From Candidatus Hodarchaeota archaeon (GTDB lineage Archaea; Asgardarchaeota; Heimdallarchaeia; Hodarchaeales; Hodarchaeaceae), in contig JAEOSR010000056.1 of the NCBI GenBank assembly GCA_016840285.1, positions 62,001 to 126,000 on the forward strand: DNA of 64,000 nucleotides, written 5' to 3'. The notes below the pieces were generated by a model. The model made no database searches, was not told the DNA's origin, and worked only from the letters and a program-made list of their open reading frames with translations. Shown in pieces: positions 27,396 to 36,507 of the stretch (positions within the stretch are counted from its first letter, which is position 1; each line of letters starts with the position of its first letter). Both the position numbers and the translations under genes were made by a program.

Positions 27396-28499
27396 ATGTA
27401 TAATCCAGATGTTAAATCAGAAGAGATAAATGCTGGTAGAATTTTGGTCGTGGGTACCCAAGGTGGAGGTAAAACCGCTATTGTGACAAAATTAGCTGCT
27501 CGAACAGATAGGAAGTTAGAATATACAGAAGAATTTGGAGGGACAATAGAAACCGAGTACCTAAAAGTATCTTTTGACGACGGGAAATTTTTCAGTCTTT
27601 TACTGCCTATAGGTGGTCAGGAGAAATGGTCAAAATTGCGAACAAGCTTTGGTTCAACAGCTGAAGCTATGGTAACAATTTTAGACTCTTGTACTAAGGG
27701 CTTTTGGATAAATTCTCTTCAGCAAGCGATTATGATCTCTACTGTTCTTCCGTATAATAATTACCCAATCTCTTTTGTTGTTACCAAACGAGACTTAAAT
27801 GAAACATTGACAAATAAAGCACATCACGTTGGTGAGGTAATAGTCGACGGGATAGAAAAAGCTAAACAAAATGGCGTGAAATACTACAGTCGTGGTTTTA
27901 AAATAACTGAGAGAAGTTTTGATCTTGAATCAAGTAATGTTTCCTTCACTCAGCTTGAACAAATCATTGTAAACAGTTTAGAAGAAGAATTCTTTTCAGG
28001 ACTTGTTCCTGGAGATGCTAAAAAAGGCCGCTTTTTGTTAGAAGGATTTACTCTCGTAAATTGCCGAATTTTTAGTCGTGCGCTTACATTAGCGTTAAGT
28101 GATCCCGCTGGTGATCCGATGGCGATACTTGCATTATTGAATGATATGCGTCCAACAATGCTAGAATTGGATAGTAATTGGACCAACCTTCTAAAGAAAT
28201 ATCCTGCAGCAGGAGTTGAACCCACTATTCCAGACACTATTACAGCAGAGGATGTTAAATCAGTAATACTCGATAAATTGCTAGCAAATCCTGATGACAT
28301 TAGGAATTTCGAGAAAGAGATTCTTAAAAAGGCGGAATTGACTGGATGGCGAAACACAGGGTGGGAACACATATCAATATTTGAAGAAGAAGGATTAGAT
28401 AGAGCAGCAAATCTTGTAAAACATATTATGGTATCAATAAAAGACAATGAGCCTGCTCCTAAATTTACCCTCTTTGATCCCGTTGAGGAACTATTCTAG
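27396..28499 (+). CDS. Module protein C, copy 1: Ras/Arf-like GTPase-fold protein with helical extension
   Basis: 367 residues from the ATG at 27396 (GAGGA upstream); the second copy has 366. G1/P-loop: GTQGGGKT. Switch I region: GGTIETEYLKVSF (Thr for Mg). G3: PIGGQEKW, where Ras-type proteins have DTAGQE, so the Asp is missing while Gly-Gln-Glu is kept. G4: TKRD in place of NKxD. The GTPase part ends near residue 190; a further ~180-residue helical region follows and ends FDPVEELF, nearly the same as the ending of copy 2. The missing G3 Asp suggests slow or altered hydrolysis, or a nucleotide-dependent switch of a different kind. It closes the A-B-C operon. Confidence 0.82.
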   Translation: MYNPDVKSEEINAGRILVVGTQGGGKTAIVTKLAARTDRKLEYTEEFGGTIETEYLKVSFDDGKFFSLLLPIGGQEKWSKLRTSFGSTAEAMVTILDSCTKGFWINSLQQAIMISTVLPYNNYPISFVVTKRDLNETLTNKAHHVGEVIVDGIEKAKQNGVKYYSRGFKITERSFDLESSNVSFTQLEQIIVNSLEEEFFSGLVPGDAKKGRFLLEGFTLVNCRIFSRALTLALSDPAGDPMAILALLNDMRPTMLELDSNWTNLLKKYPAAGVEPTIPDTITAEDVKSVILDKLLANPDDIRNFEKEILKKAELTGWRNTGWEHISIFEEEGLDRAANLVKHIMVSIKDNEPAPKFTLFDPVEELF

Positions 28500-28627
28500 T
28501 AATTTGAAAAGGGTGAACTAGAATTTTAAACTCCAATTCCTCGTAGTTGTAATTGCGAAAATTTTTGCTTGATTGTATAATTTCAAAGTGGAGAATATTT
28601 CAAATAATTGCTGATGCAAATGCAAAT

Positions 28628-28642
28628 CTTTTAAATAATTTA
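28628..28642 (+). promoter_or_regulatory. TATA-box candidate for the second A-B-C module
   Basis: CTTTTAAATAATTTAA-like sequence centred about 38 bases before the GTG of A copy 2, as expected for an archaeal TATA box plus a short leader. It contains TTAAATAATT (28631-28640), which recurs 30 bases ahead of the gene at 36508. It would let the second module be transcribed on its own. Confidence 0.4.
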
Positions 28643-28672
28643 ATAGCATTAGTTAAATGATGAGGTCTATAA

Positions 28673-30367
28673 GTGTCAGTATTTGACGATGCAAGAACAG
28701 ATTGGAGACGGATTTCAGCAAAAAATAAGTGGGCTTCTTCAGTTTTTGGTGAAACATATTTTATTAGATACCCTCTTGAAGCAGGCACAGCAGAAGCTAT
28801 TACTTATAAAGCTTCGATTTATAAAGGCGATGATTCGGTCCATGCTTGGGATGCGAGGGGAGTACGCCAAAAAATTATCCAAAGAATTATTGAAACCCAA
28901 GAAAGGACGATCAGACCGTGGTATGGAGAAATATCCTTCTTTGCTGACCAAACAAAGTTACTCCCTCCACTTCCCGAGTCTGAACTAGATTTCATTCTCC
29001 GTACATCTCTACAATCGGAAGATGAAGCTTTCACTCTTTTTAAGGCTGCAAGAGAAGAACTACTAAAATATCTTGATCCTGAAATTGATGAGGATAAGGA
29101 GGAACGCCGATTATTCATACATACATCTAGTCCTGAAGTAATAGCCAAGAGATTTTCGCATGTTCAAATAGAGCTTTATGGATTATTAAACGTTATAAAG
29201 ACTAAGATGTTCGTCTTATCCGATGATGAGATTAAAGAAATCATAGATGTATTACTTGATATTGAACAATCTGACAAATTCCTGGTTAAAAGATTTATTG
29301 AGCCTAATATGAGGGAGGAGGACATGCGGCCTTTCATTGGTAAGGATAATCCTGAGGTTAAACTAAAATTAAATTTTCCTCTTAAATTTGTGGCTGGGGG
29401 AGATTCAGAGTATTATAAATTCCGTGTATTCCAACTTTGGCTACGTAATCTATTAGATTATGATAAACAGGCCTCTGCTCACATTGAGAATCTGAAGAGC
29501 GATCTTTTCAAAGATTTCTTGGATGAGGAAGCTATTAAGAGAACCTTATTCCAAGCAATTAAGCTTTATATATGGGAGTCACATAAAGAACGTCTTTCTG
29601 CAACTTTAAAGACTGATTATGCCTCTAAATTAGATTTTAAAGGATTTACTAGTGAAGTGATTCATCTAATAAATTCAAGAAATGATCTTTTTTCAGAGCT
29701 CACGGATGAAAGTGTATTATTACCAATAGCTTTATCAAATTATGATTCTACGAAAGTTTGTCATGATCTTGGTCTAGAAATGATGGAATCAGTCTTAGAC
29801 TATTTATCAAATCAGATTCCAGAACCAGAGGGTGTCGGTGGTAGAATACAATCACGTCTTATTAAGAATAAACGAATAAACAATATGAAGAAGTATGTTT
29901 TAACAGAAGAGATCAGAGATGAGGTACTTCAAACTGTTTCGATAATGCATGAAAACATTGGGACAGATAAAGAGAACCTAGTAGAAGATGCGATACGAGA
30001 ACCACACAAGCGGCTTGTACCTCGGGGTGAATATTATTTCGAGGAAATGAAAACTGAAGTAGAAACCGCAATGCGCGAAATGGGCGATCAGGATTTGAGG
30101 AAGGAGTTAGCAGCAAGTACTGATGATCCTCAAACTCTCGTGAAACAATATGGGACTCAAGCTGTTGGGATTCTTGGAAGAGATGCAGAGATCATTAACC
30201 TCTATTCTACTATTTTAGGTTTAAAAAGTGCTGAAATTATATTCTCTGGTTCCACCACGTTAACACCAATGAAAAGACAGAAAGTGACTCTTTCAATTAT
30301 TGATGATGTAATACATCCTCAATTTGATTTTTTAGGGTTAATCAAGAAGGAAAGTCAGGAGGATTGA
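28673..30367 (+). CDS. Module protein A, copy 2
   Basis: 564 residues, GTG start (TGAGGT upstream). Same family as the protein at 23753-25450, with which it is collinear from the first residue (MSVFDDARTDW versus MTIFEDAEAEW) to the last ~20 (PQFDF). It has the same conserved blocks: FGETYFIRYP, KGDDSVHAWDA, WYGEISFFAD and IPEPEGVGGRIQSR. One difference is an acidic insert around residue 140 (DEDKEERR). Cytosolic, helical, no known catalytic motif. Three bases separate it from B copy 2, exactly as in the first module. Confidence 0.8.
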   Translation: MSVFDDARTDWRRISAKNKWASSVFGETYFIRYPLEAGTAEAITYKASIYKGDDSVHAWDARGVRQKIIQRIIETQERTIRPWYGEISFFADQTKLLPPLPESELDFILRTSLQSEDEAFTLFKAAREELLKYLDPEIDEDKEERRLFIHTSSPEVIAKRFSHVQIELYGLLNVIKTKMFVLSDDEIKEIIDVLLDIEQSDKFLVKRFIEPNMREEDMRPFIGKDNPEVKLKLNFPLKFVAGGDSEYYKFRVFQLWLRNLLDYDKQASAHIENLKSDLFKDFLDEEAIKRTLFQAIKLYIWESHKERLSATLKTDYASKLDFKGFTSEVIHLINSRNDLFSELTDESVLLPIALSNYDSTKVCHDLGLEMMESVLDYLSNQIPEPEGVGGRIQSRLIKNKRINNMKKYVLTEEIRDEVLQTVSIMHENIGTDKENLVEDAIREPHKRLVPRGEYYFEEMKTEVETAMREMGDQDLRKELAASTDDPQTLVKQYGTQAVGILGRDAEIINLYSTILGLKSAEIIFSGSTTLTPMKRQKVTLSIIDDVIHPQFDFLGLIKKESQED

Positions 30368-30370
30368 ACA

Positions 30371-32302
30371 ATGGTTACCGATCTAGCAAATGTTGAAGAA
30401 TTGTTAAAAGCTAAAGTTGGATCTGCAGGAGTAGAATTCCTAGCTCCTCAACTTGAAGTCATTCGTTCAGCTCGTAACTTACCTTCGAAATTAGACGATT
30501 TTAGGCTCATGACTCAGCGGATGTATGAATCTTTTCAGATGATTACACAATGGCTTGCACCAGTTATTGTCCCAATTTCAGAAGAGTTATCTGAATTGGA
30601 AGCACAGTTGCTAGAATTACAATACAAAATTAAGTTTCAACTAAAACAAGAAGGCCTCAAATATTGGCGGGAGATTGAGGAAAGTAATAATCCAACGATC
30701 CAATCATTATTTTCAGAAATCAAGCAATTACGAGGCTATATCATAAGCCAAAGAAACAAGTTATTATTCGCTGCCCATCGTGCTGAACTATCAAGGTTGT
30801 TTGGGTTAGTTTTATGGCCTTATACAGAGCATTTAGATGTACATGAAGTACTGAAAGAAGTAGAATCATCATATTTTGGTCCGAATTATTATTATAATAA
30901 AAACAATACTCTCTGCGATTCAATACTTCTTACTGCCGTAGCTGAAGACTGTTTACAACAAAAGAGACATAGTACCTCAGCAGATCGTCAAATTGAGAGT
31001 TTAATCGAAACCAGACTCTCTTTCAGACGTGTTGAAGAGCAATTTGAATGGAGTAAATACAAAAGAGACCCAAATGACGGTCATTTCACAGAAATGCAGG
31101 TTAACGAAATAGTAAGAACTTTATTGCCTGGATTGCCAGGTTCGGAGAAGAGCAGTTTATATCAAGTGTATGATGATGCTACAGATCGATACCCAATTAG
31201 TAAATTCCTTGACTGGTTGAAATTCGCCCTCCGTCGAAAAACTGTGAGTAGTGATGAGGAAATCAGAAGTGGGGAATCTTCTGCAGAAAGACACCTTATT
31301 GGGCTTTCCTTCATGGATAAACATAGACGGAAGGAAATTTTAGGGAACATCAGTGATTTAGGAGACATTTTCGAGCGTATTTTGAGGCCTTTTCATGAAT
31401 TAAAGCAAGAAAACGCCTTTATCCAGAGTGCGCAGTTTGAAATCGAAAATGTGATGGAACTAGGTAGTCAAGCATGGTTTTTCGACTATACTTCAACTCA
31501 TACAGCCATCCTACGGTCTACATTATTGTTAATCTCGGATAAGCAGCCCAAATTTGATGTTTTAGAAGCATGCCAAAGATTAGCCAACTCTGTCCTTTCT
31601 GGACGTGTTGATCGAAATGACACCCGGGAGGGGAATTATATCGTCACTGACCAACTTCCCCCGAGAATGTGGAACTATATAGGTAGTAGCTTACTAACTA
31701 TCTTGGAAGAAGCTCTAGTAAAAGAAGAGTCATTTGCAGTATCCTTGATTAAGAACCTTTTTAAAGATGAAGACCGGTCTAGACTTGTTACATCGAAAAA
31801 GTTTATCCCAGTTTCTCTTGTCCAAACAGATTTTAGGAAGGGTATAGATTATCTCACACGAGATAAGGGACTTCTTCCTCAATCTATGACTGTTTGGAGC
31901 CGGGATGATTTCTTGTTTCAATACCGATTCGCTCAATTAGGGGGTTATCCCTGGTATTTTGACATTAATGAATTATTAGAAACCTTGCTTGTAGAAGCCC
32001 TTAACATGCCTACGCATAAAGTAAGTCAATTGAGAGAGAATGTGAAACTAAGACAAACCGTCTATACCATCGATGATGAAACATTCATCGTTTATTATGG
32101 CGTGGAAGGAGAAAGACTTCAAGCATTAGTATTCAAAGAAGTAGATATCTTATCGGAAGAAGGAATTGATCCTGTTGAGGTAATCTTTCGCCCTCATAAA
32201 TTTTTAAGAATGGGTCCTGAAAAGAATAATTTACGTTTGATTTTGGATCAAGCTAGGGCAACAGATCCAAAAGATTTGAGGACGATCATTGCAGGCCTTT
32301 GA
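30371..32302 (+). CDS. Module protein B, copy 2
   Basis: 643 residues with AGGAGG nine bases before the ATG. Collinear with the 640-residue protein at 25454-27376; identical or near-identical blocks include RSARNLPS, SFMDKHRRKEILGNI, LKQ(D/E)NAFIQSAQFEIEN(V), SDKQPKFDVLEACQRLAN and TIDDETFIVYYG. A short insert (RKGIDYLTRDKG) near residue 490 is the main difference. Retention of both B copies, with no stop or frameshift, implies both are used. Family unknown. Confidence 0.8.
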   Translation: MVTDLANVEELLKAKVGSAGVEFLAPQLEVIRSARNLPSKLDDFRLMTQRMYESFQMITQWLAPVIVPISEELSELEAQLLELQYKIKFQLKQEGLKYWREIEESNNPTIQSLFSEIKQLRGYIISQRNKLLFAAHRAELSRLFGLVLWPYTEHLDVHEVLKEVESSYFGPNYYYNKNNTLCDSILLTAVAEDCLQQKRHSTSADRQIESLIETRLSFRRVEEQFEWSKYKRDPNDGHFTEMQVNEIVRTLLPGLPGSEKSSLYQVYDDATDRYPISKFLDWLKFALRRKTVSSDEEIRSGESSAERHLIGLSFMDKHRRKEILGNISDLGDIFERILRPFHELKQENAFIQSAQFEIENVMELGSQAWFFDYTSTHTAILRSTLLLISDKQPKFDVLEACQRLANSVLSGRVDRNDTREGNYIVTDQLPPRMWNYIGSSLLTILEEALVKEESFAVSLIKNLFKDEDRSRLVTSKKFIPVSLVQTDFRKGIDYLTRDKGLLPQSMTVWSRDDFLFQYRFAQLGGYPWYFDINELLETLLVEALNMPTHKVSQLRENVKLRQTVYTIDDETFIVYYGVEGERLQALVFKEVDILSEEGIDPVEVIFRPHKFLRMGPEKNNLRLILDQARATDPKDLRTIIAGL

Positions 32303-32323
32303 TACAAAAGAGGAGAAATTAAT

Positions 32324-33424
32324 ATGCAGAAAAAAGTAATCAATGCAGGCAGAATTTTAGTGGTTGGAACACAAGGAGGCGGAAAAACAGCGACTGTTAC
32401 GAAATTAGCTGCTCGAACAGATAGTTCTATGGAATACCAAGAAGATTTTGCTGGAACAATTGAAACTGAATACCTAAAAGTCTCTTTTGATGAAGGGAAT
32501 TTCTATAGTTTATTATTACCAATCGGAGGACAGGAGAAATGGGCTAAATTAAGAGAAAGATTTGGTTCAACAGCCGAGGGAATTGTTGCCATTCTGGATT
32601 CCTGTACGAAACAATTCTGGATTAATTCTCTACAACAAGCCTCATCAATCTCAAGTGTACTACCATATAATAATTACCCTATCTCATTTATCGTAACAAA
32701 AAAAGATCTTAATGATTCAATAACCGGTGACACTGACACTTTCGGAGAAACAATAGTTGAAGGGGTAGCTAAAGCCAAACAGGAAGGGGTTACTTATTAT
32801 TCAAGGGGTTTTAGAATTTCTCAACGTAGTTTTGAATTAGAGAATGATATTGAAGAGATTCCATTTACTCAAATGGAACAGATTATTGCTAATGCTTTGG
32901 AACAAAAATATTTTTCTGGATTAGAACCAGGAAACGCCCGAAAAGGTAAAATGTTGCTAGCAGGTTTTAGTTTGGTCAATTGTCGTATCTTCAGCAGAGC
33001 TCTTACATTAGGTTTGAGTCGTCAAGCGGAACCTGGTGACCAACTGGCAATTCTTGGATTACTCAATGATATGAGGCCAACCATGCTAGAACTAGATACA
33101 AACTGGACAGATTTGGAACGAAAATATCCTAGAGCTGGTTCCGAACCCGTAATTCCAGCGAATATCTCTGCTGATCAAATTAAGGAAATAATATTAGAAA
33201 AATTACTAGCTAATGAGACCGATATTGTCAATTTTGAACAAGACCTCACTAAAATGTCACATCTCACAGGTTGGCGGCATGTGGGATGTGAGCACATCTC
33301 AATTTTCGACGAAGAAGGCCTCGATAAGGCGTCTATTCTTGTGCGGAAGATTATGGAAAATATCAGTCAAAGTGAGCAAGCAGACAAATTTGTTCTCTTT
33401 GATCCGATTGAGGATCTCTTCTAA
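32324..33424 (+). CDS. Module protein C, copy 2: Ras/Arf-like GTPase-fold protein with helical extension
   Basis: 366 residues, ATG start with AGGAG eight bases upstream. P-loop GTQGGGKT, switch region GTIETEYLKVSF, G3 as PIGGQEKW without the canonical Asp, G4 as TKKD. These deviations are the same as in copy 1, so they are family traits and not decay. The C-terminal extension keeps LLNDMRPTMLELD and TGWRHVG and ends FDPIEDLF. The acidic/aromatic tail kept in both copies could be a docking peptide for A or B (inference). The gene is convergent with the GNAT gene, 15 bases away. Confidence 0.82.
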   Translation: MQKKVINAGRILVVGTQGGGKTATVTKLAARTDSSMEYQEDFAGTIETEYLKVSFDEGNFYSLLLPIGGQEKWAKLRERFGSTAEGIVAILDSCTKQFWINSLQQASSISSVLPYNNYPISFIVTKKDLNDSITGDTDTFGETIVEGVAKAKQEGVTYYSRGFRISQRSFELENDIEEIPFTQMEQIIANALEQKYFSGLEPGNARKGKMLLAGFSLVNCRIFSRALTLGLSRQAEPGDQLAILGLLNDMRPTMLELDTNWTDLERKYPRAGSEPVIPANISADQIKEIILEKLLANETDIVNFEQDLTKMSHLTGWRHVGCEHISIFDEEGLDKASILVRKIMENISQSEQADKFVLFDPIEDLF

Positions 33425-33439
33425 ATTATTCTTATCATA

Positions 33440-34039
33440 TTAAAAATGTCTTTCGTAGATAAGAATGGGGTAAGTCCTTTCAGGGGGATGTTGTTGCGTT
33501 AATTGGGAAAATCCCTTAGATTCCACATTTCCAGTCAGAAATGTTGGTATTATTCCAAAGGGTACATCAATTTGATATTTATCAAAGAAATCGGTGGTTA
33601 AGATCACTTCATAAAAAAGATGAATCTCTTGAAACTGGATTTTCTTCAACCAATATGTTATTCCAGGATCTTCACGAATCCAAATTTCGATTCGATGGAT
33701 GTCATAATTCTCTTGAATTGATTCTATTCCCTTCTCAATTAATTTCGTTCCTATACCCTTCCTTCTATGAGTTGGAAGCACCCCAATGACTGATATCATC
33801 CCACTACGTTCAGTTTCATCGAAACAAAACTGACCTCGTTCTTGTTCGATCTCAATGTCTAAAATCCCGACGATAGTGTCATTTTCCATTCCAACTAATT
33901 CAATAGCAGGATTTTCATAGCGTGGCTTAACCTTATCCAAGACATCAAAGTAAAGAGATTCTAAATATGTATGTAACTGGCATTTAATCCAATTGTCTTC
34001 ATCAGAAGGAGAATAACGACGTATTATTACCATTGACAT
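33440..34039 (-). CDS. GNAT-family N-acetyltransferase
   Basis: 199 residues. The acetyl-CoA motif GVLPTHRRKGIGTKLIEKG (R-x-x-G-x-G core: RRKGIG) and the preceding beta-strand (GMISVIGV) place it in the GNAT fold; IRRYSPSDEDNWIKC at the start is the usual first strand and helix. It transfers an acetyl group from acetyl-CoA to an amine whose identity cannot be told from sequence. The C-terminal ~60 residues are specific to this protein. Convergent with the second module's GTPase gene. Confidence 0.85.
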   Translation of the reverse strand: MSMVIIRRYSPSDEDNWIKCQLHTYLESLYFDVLDKVKPRYENPAIELVGMENDTIVGILDIEIEQERGQFCFDETERSGMISVIGVLPTHRRKGIGTKLIEKGIESIQENYDIHRIEIWIREDPGITYWLKKIQFQEIHLFYEVILTTDFFDKYQIDVPFGIIPTFLTGNVESKGFSQLTQQHPPERTYPILIYERHF

Positions 34040-34094
34040 TTCTCTCTGATTTTTTTCAAAATGATCTATCTTCCATATAAATGGATCTAAGTCA

Positions 34095-36224
34095 TTAAGT
34101 TTTTTTTAGAGGAGAGGGGATCTCTATTAACGTTAGTAATTCACGAATTAGGTTTGTTATCTCTTGTCTCGCCCCCGTAATGAACTTCATACTTCCTACA
34201 ACTTCATGTCCTCCACCTTCGACACCTGCATGAGGGATTTTTTTTGCACAATTCTTAACTAGCTTAGGAAAATTAAGTTTACAATTCTGTGAACGAAAAA
34301 TAGCAAAATCAGGACCTAATCCTATTGTTACAAGCGCAGATTTTGGATTCTTTTTGGCAAAGTGATCAAATAGAGAACCTGTGATCTTTCCTGGAGGAGG
34401 ATAGTCAAATCGACTTGTATAATTTTCAACGTCTAAAATTGTCAAAAAAATTCCATTGACAAGGGTTTCTTCTTGTACATATTCTAATGAGATCTTTAGT
34501 TGGTTTTCTAGATGCATTTGGGCCTCTGTTGATAATAATTTGACATAATTAATTTGTTTCTCTTGTTTTCCTTGTAATCCTAGTAAATCACTTAAGAGAA
34601 GGCGTCCAGGGGAAAATTTCAAGAAATAAGCCTGATAATCAACAGCCACAGCTATATCCTGTAGAAAATTCTCTGAGTAATCCTTCTTCTTAGCGAGAGT
34701 AAGATATTGGGCAAACTCTTCCCCTTCAACACGATCACCCTTTCCAGAAATAGCTGGAAGATGATTTATAGTATCAGAAATGGCGGGATTAATCCATCGG
34801 GCTAATTCACATCCTAGCATGCCAGCACAAATATTATAGTCACTACCAACAAAATATACGTTAAGATGAGTATCAATAGTGTCTTGGATAATGCTAGAAG
34901 GGAAATGATGATCTATAACAATGATTTCAATCTCATAGGATTTCAATAGTTTATATGAGAACAGGCTTTCTTCGCTACTTCCAGTATCTAAAAATACTAT
35001 AAGAGGCATTTTATCGCCAAATCTATGCTGATCTGATAATGCAAAGTCAAGATCTCTCACTGCATCAAGAGGATCGTAAAAAGGGGGTTTATTTGGGGTT
35101 CGTTTGATAAGATGCCTTAGTTTATCCTCATCGGAATGTCCGAACAATTGGAACCACAATTCACGACATGCGATCTCCAGGGCAATCCCTGCAACGATCC
35201 CATCGCAATCATTATGGTGTCTAATTATTACTGGTTGTAATTCGAGTAATGCTCGACGAATTCGTTTTGCAATTGTAATAAATTTAGTCTTTAATAATTC
35301 CAATGTTTCGGATTTAACTAAAAAATCAATTTTTTGTGGTTCACTTCGTGTGTCAAGAAGATCCTCCATTTTTTGGGTGAAAACATTAGCATAAGCGTCT
35401 TCAACGATGAAAATGTCTGAAACCTCGATTTGGTCAGAGCCACGATGACTGGTAAATTCCCCAATGACTTCAACAATATCACCAACTTTAATTTCCTCTG
35501 CAATTTCAAGGTGGAATGCAGCAGCTTCTATCACACCTGTTTCATCTAGTAATGTAAAGACTTTTGGCCCCCGAGGAATTTGACGAATACTCTCAACACG
35601 TGCATGCACTGAGAAATAGAGTCCCACATCTCTTTTTACGCTAATTTTTTGTAGGGGGACAGGATCATGTATACGTTTAATTGAAAATTGAGAAATATCT
35701 ATAATATTGACTACCTGGAATTCTAATTTTTCATCTTTCTTATTTTTCAATTTAACATATAAAATGTCACCCTCTTTCCCCTTAAACTTCTTTTCACGGA
35801 TTAATCCCTCCACTTTCGGTGCTAATTGTACGAAAAAACCAAAATTGGTTTTATTAACTATCTTAGCTGAATACATTTTTTTAAATTCTACTGCTGCCCG
35901 AGAAGCTGGTGGAATTAGCTCATAAATTTGTGGTTTTTTTGCACAATCTGAGCATAGTTGTTGGCCCAGAGGAGCAGATTTGTCGCAGAGAATACATTGA
36001 TTCTCTTTTGATCCTTTTCCTTTGCAAAGAGAACAAATTTTCGCAACTTCTTCTATAATCTGACCAGTACCAGAACAATTGGAACATTTATCTTTTCCTT
36101 TTGGTTTAGAACCAACAACTATCTTTGTTGAGCCCATTCCGCGACAAATTGAACACTTACTGGTTTTTTTAATGATTATTTTTCCCTTTCCAAAACATTT
36201 AGGACATTTTATGAGTGAAGACAT
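34095..36224 (-). CDS. RecJ-like DHH phosphoesterase with DnaJ-type zinc fingers, S1 and OB domains (COG1107)
   Basis: 709 residues. Order of domains: DnaJ-type zinc knuckles at ~8-65 (CPKCFGKG, CSICRGMG, CSNCSGTG, CSLCKGKG) plus one more CxxC pair; S1 RNA-binding domain at ~113-175 (SAKIVNKTNFGFFVQL); OB-fold at ~200-285; DHH domain with HNDCDG (~340), FLDTGSS, and VIDHHFP (~450); and DHHA1 with GGGHEVVGS near the end. All metal-binding motifs are intact. This layout is the archaea-specific COG1107 family, related to GAN/RecJ nucleases. It should degrade single-stranded nucleic acid, and the S1 and zinc parts suggest RNA or structured substrates. Strong marker that the host is archaeal. Confidence 0.93.
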   Translation of the reverse strand: MSSLIKCPKCFGKGKIIIKKTSKCSICRGMGSTKIVVGSKPKGKDKCSNCSGTGQIIEEVAKICSLCKGKGSKENQCILCDKSAPLGQQLCSDCAKKPQIYELIPPASRAAVEFKKMYSAKIVNKTNFGFFVQLAPKVEGLIREKKFKGKEGDILYVKLKNKKDEKLEFQVVNIIDISQFSIKRIHDPVPLQKISVKRDVGLYFSVHARVESIRQIPRGPKVFTLLDETGVIEAAAFHLEIAEEIKVGDIVEVIGEFTSHRGSDQIEVSDIFIVEDAYANVFTQKMEDLLDTRSEPQKIDFLVKSETLELLKTKFITIAKRIRRALLELQPVIIRHHNDCDGIVAGIALEIACRELWFQLFGHSDEDKLRHLIKRTPNKPPFYDPLDAVRDLDFALSDQHRFGDKMPLIVFLDTGSSEESLFSYKLLKSYEIEIIVIDHHFPSSIIQDTIDTHLNVYFVGSDYNICAGMLGCELARWINPAISDTINHLPAISGKGDRVEGEEFAQYLTLAKKKDYSENFLQDIAVAVDYQAYFLKFSPGRLLLSDLLGLQGKQEKQINYVKLLSTEAQMHLENQLKISLEYVQEETLVNGIFLTILDVENYTSRFDYPPPGKITGSLFDHFAKKNPKSALVTIGLGPDFAIFRSQNCKLNFPKLVKNCAKKIPHAGVEGGGHEVVGSMKFITGARQEITNLIRELLTLIEIPSPLKKT

Positions 36225-36507
36225 ACTTTTCCACCAGTTTATTCATCAAAAAAGAAATATAAAGGTCCCATACTATGTTAAATTAGAAAAAAAAGGTAAA
36301 TGCGATATTAACGTATTGTATTTGAACGAGCTTTTGGAGATTCCACACTTTTCTTATAGGTTATGTTATGAGAGGAATGTCACCTTTTTTACGATATAGT
36401 AATCGATAGATTGATGACATGACTTTTTTTCGAGAATACTTAGCTAAATTTGGAAAATAGTAGAGTTTTTATCAAGATTAAATAATTAGCTCAAGGGTGA
36501 ATACAAA
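36225..36507. other. Divergent promoter region (283 bases), no gene seen
   Basis: The gap holds the promoters of the leftward RecJ-like gene and the rightward metallophosphoesterase gene. It is AT-rich, and I found no frame with a ribosome-binding site and no RNA-like fold. The best TATA-like element is TTAAATAATT at 36478-36487. Confidence 0.5.
36478..36487 (+). promoter_or_regulatory. TATA-box candidate upstream of the metallophosphoesterase gene
   Basis: TTAAATAATT lies 30 bases ahead of the GTG at 36508, and the same ten bases occur at 28631-28640 ahead of another gene. It is followed by the GGGTGA ribosome-binding site (36495-36500), which leaves a short leader, as is common in archaea. 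Confidence 0.35.

Larger units (their letters stand above)
23753..33424 (+). repeat. Tandem duplication of a three-gene A-B-C module
   Basis: Copy 1 spans 23753-28499 and copy 2 spans 28673-33424. Gene order, orientation, gene spacing (3 bases between A and B, about 20 between B and C) and protein sizes (565/564, 640/643, 367/366) agree. The protein sequences have drifted to roughly 60 percent identity at the N-terminus of A, so the event is old and both copies are kept by selection. The two copies are separated by 173 bases that hold a promoter candidate. Confidence 0.9.

Noticed and set aside
36225..36507. Possible tRNA or small RNA in the divergent gap
   Set aside because: No cloverleaf-like arms or TTC-type loop found by eye.
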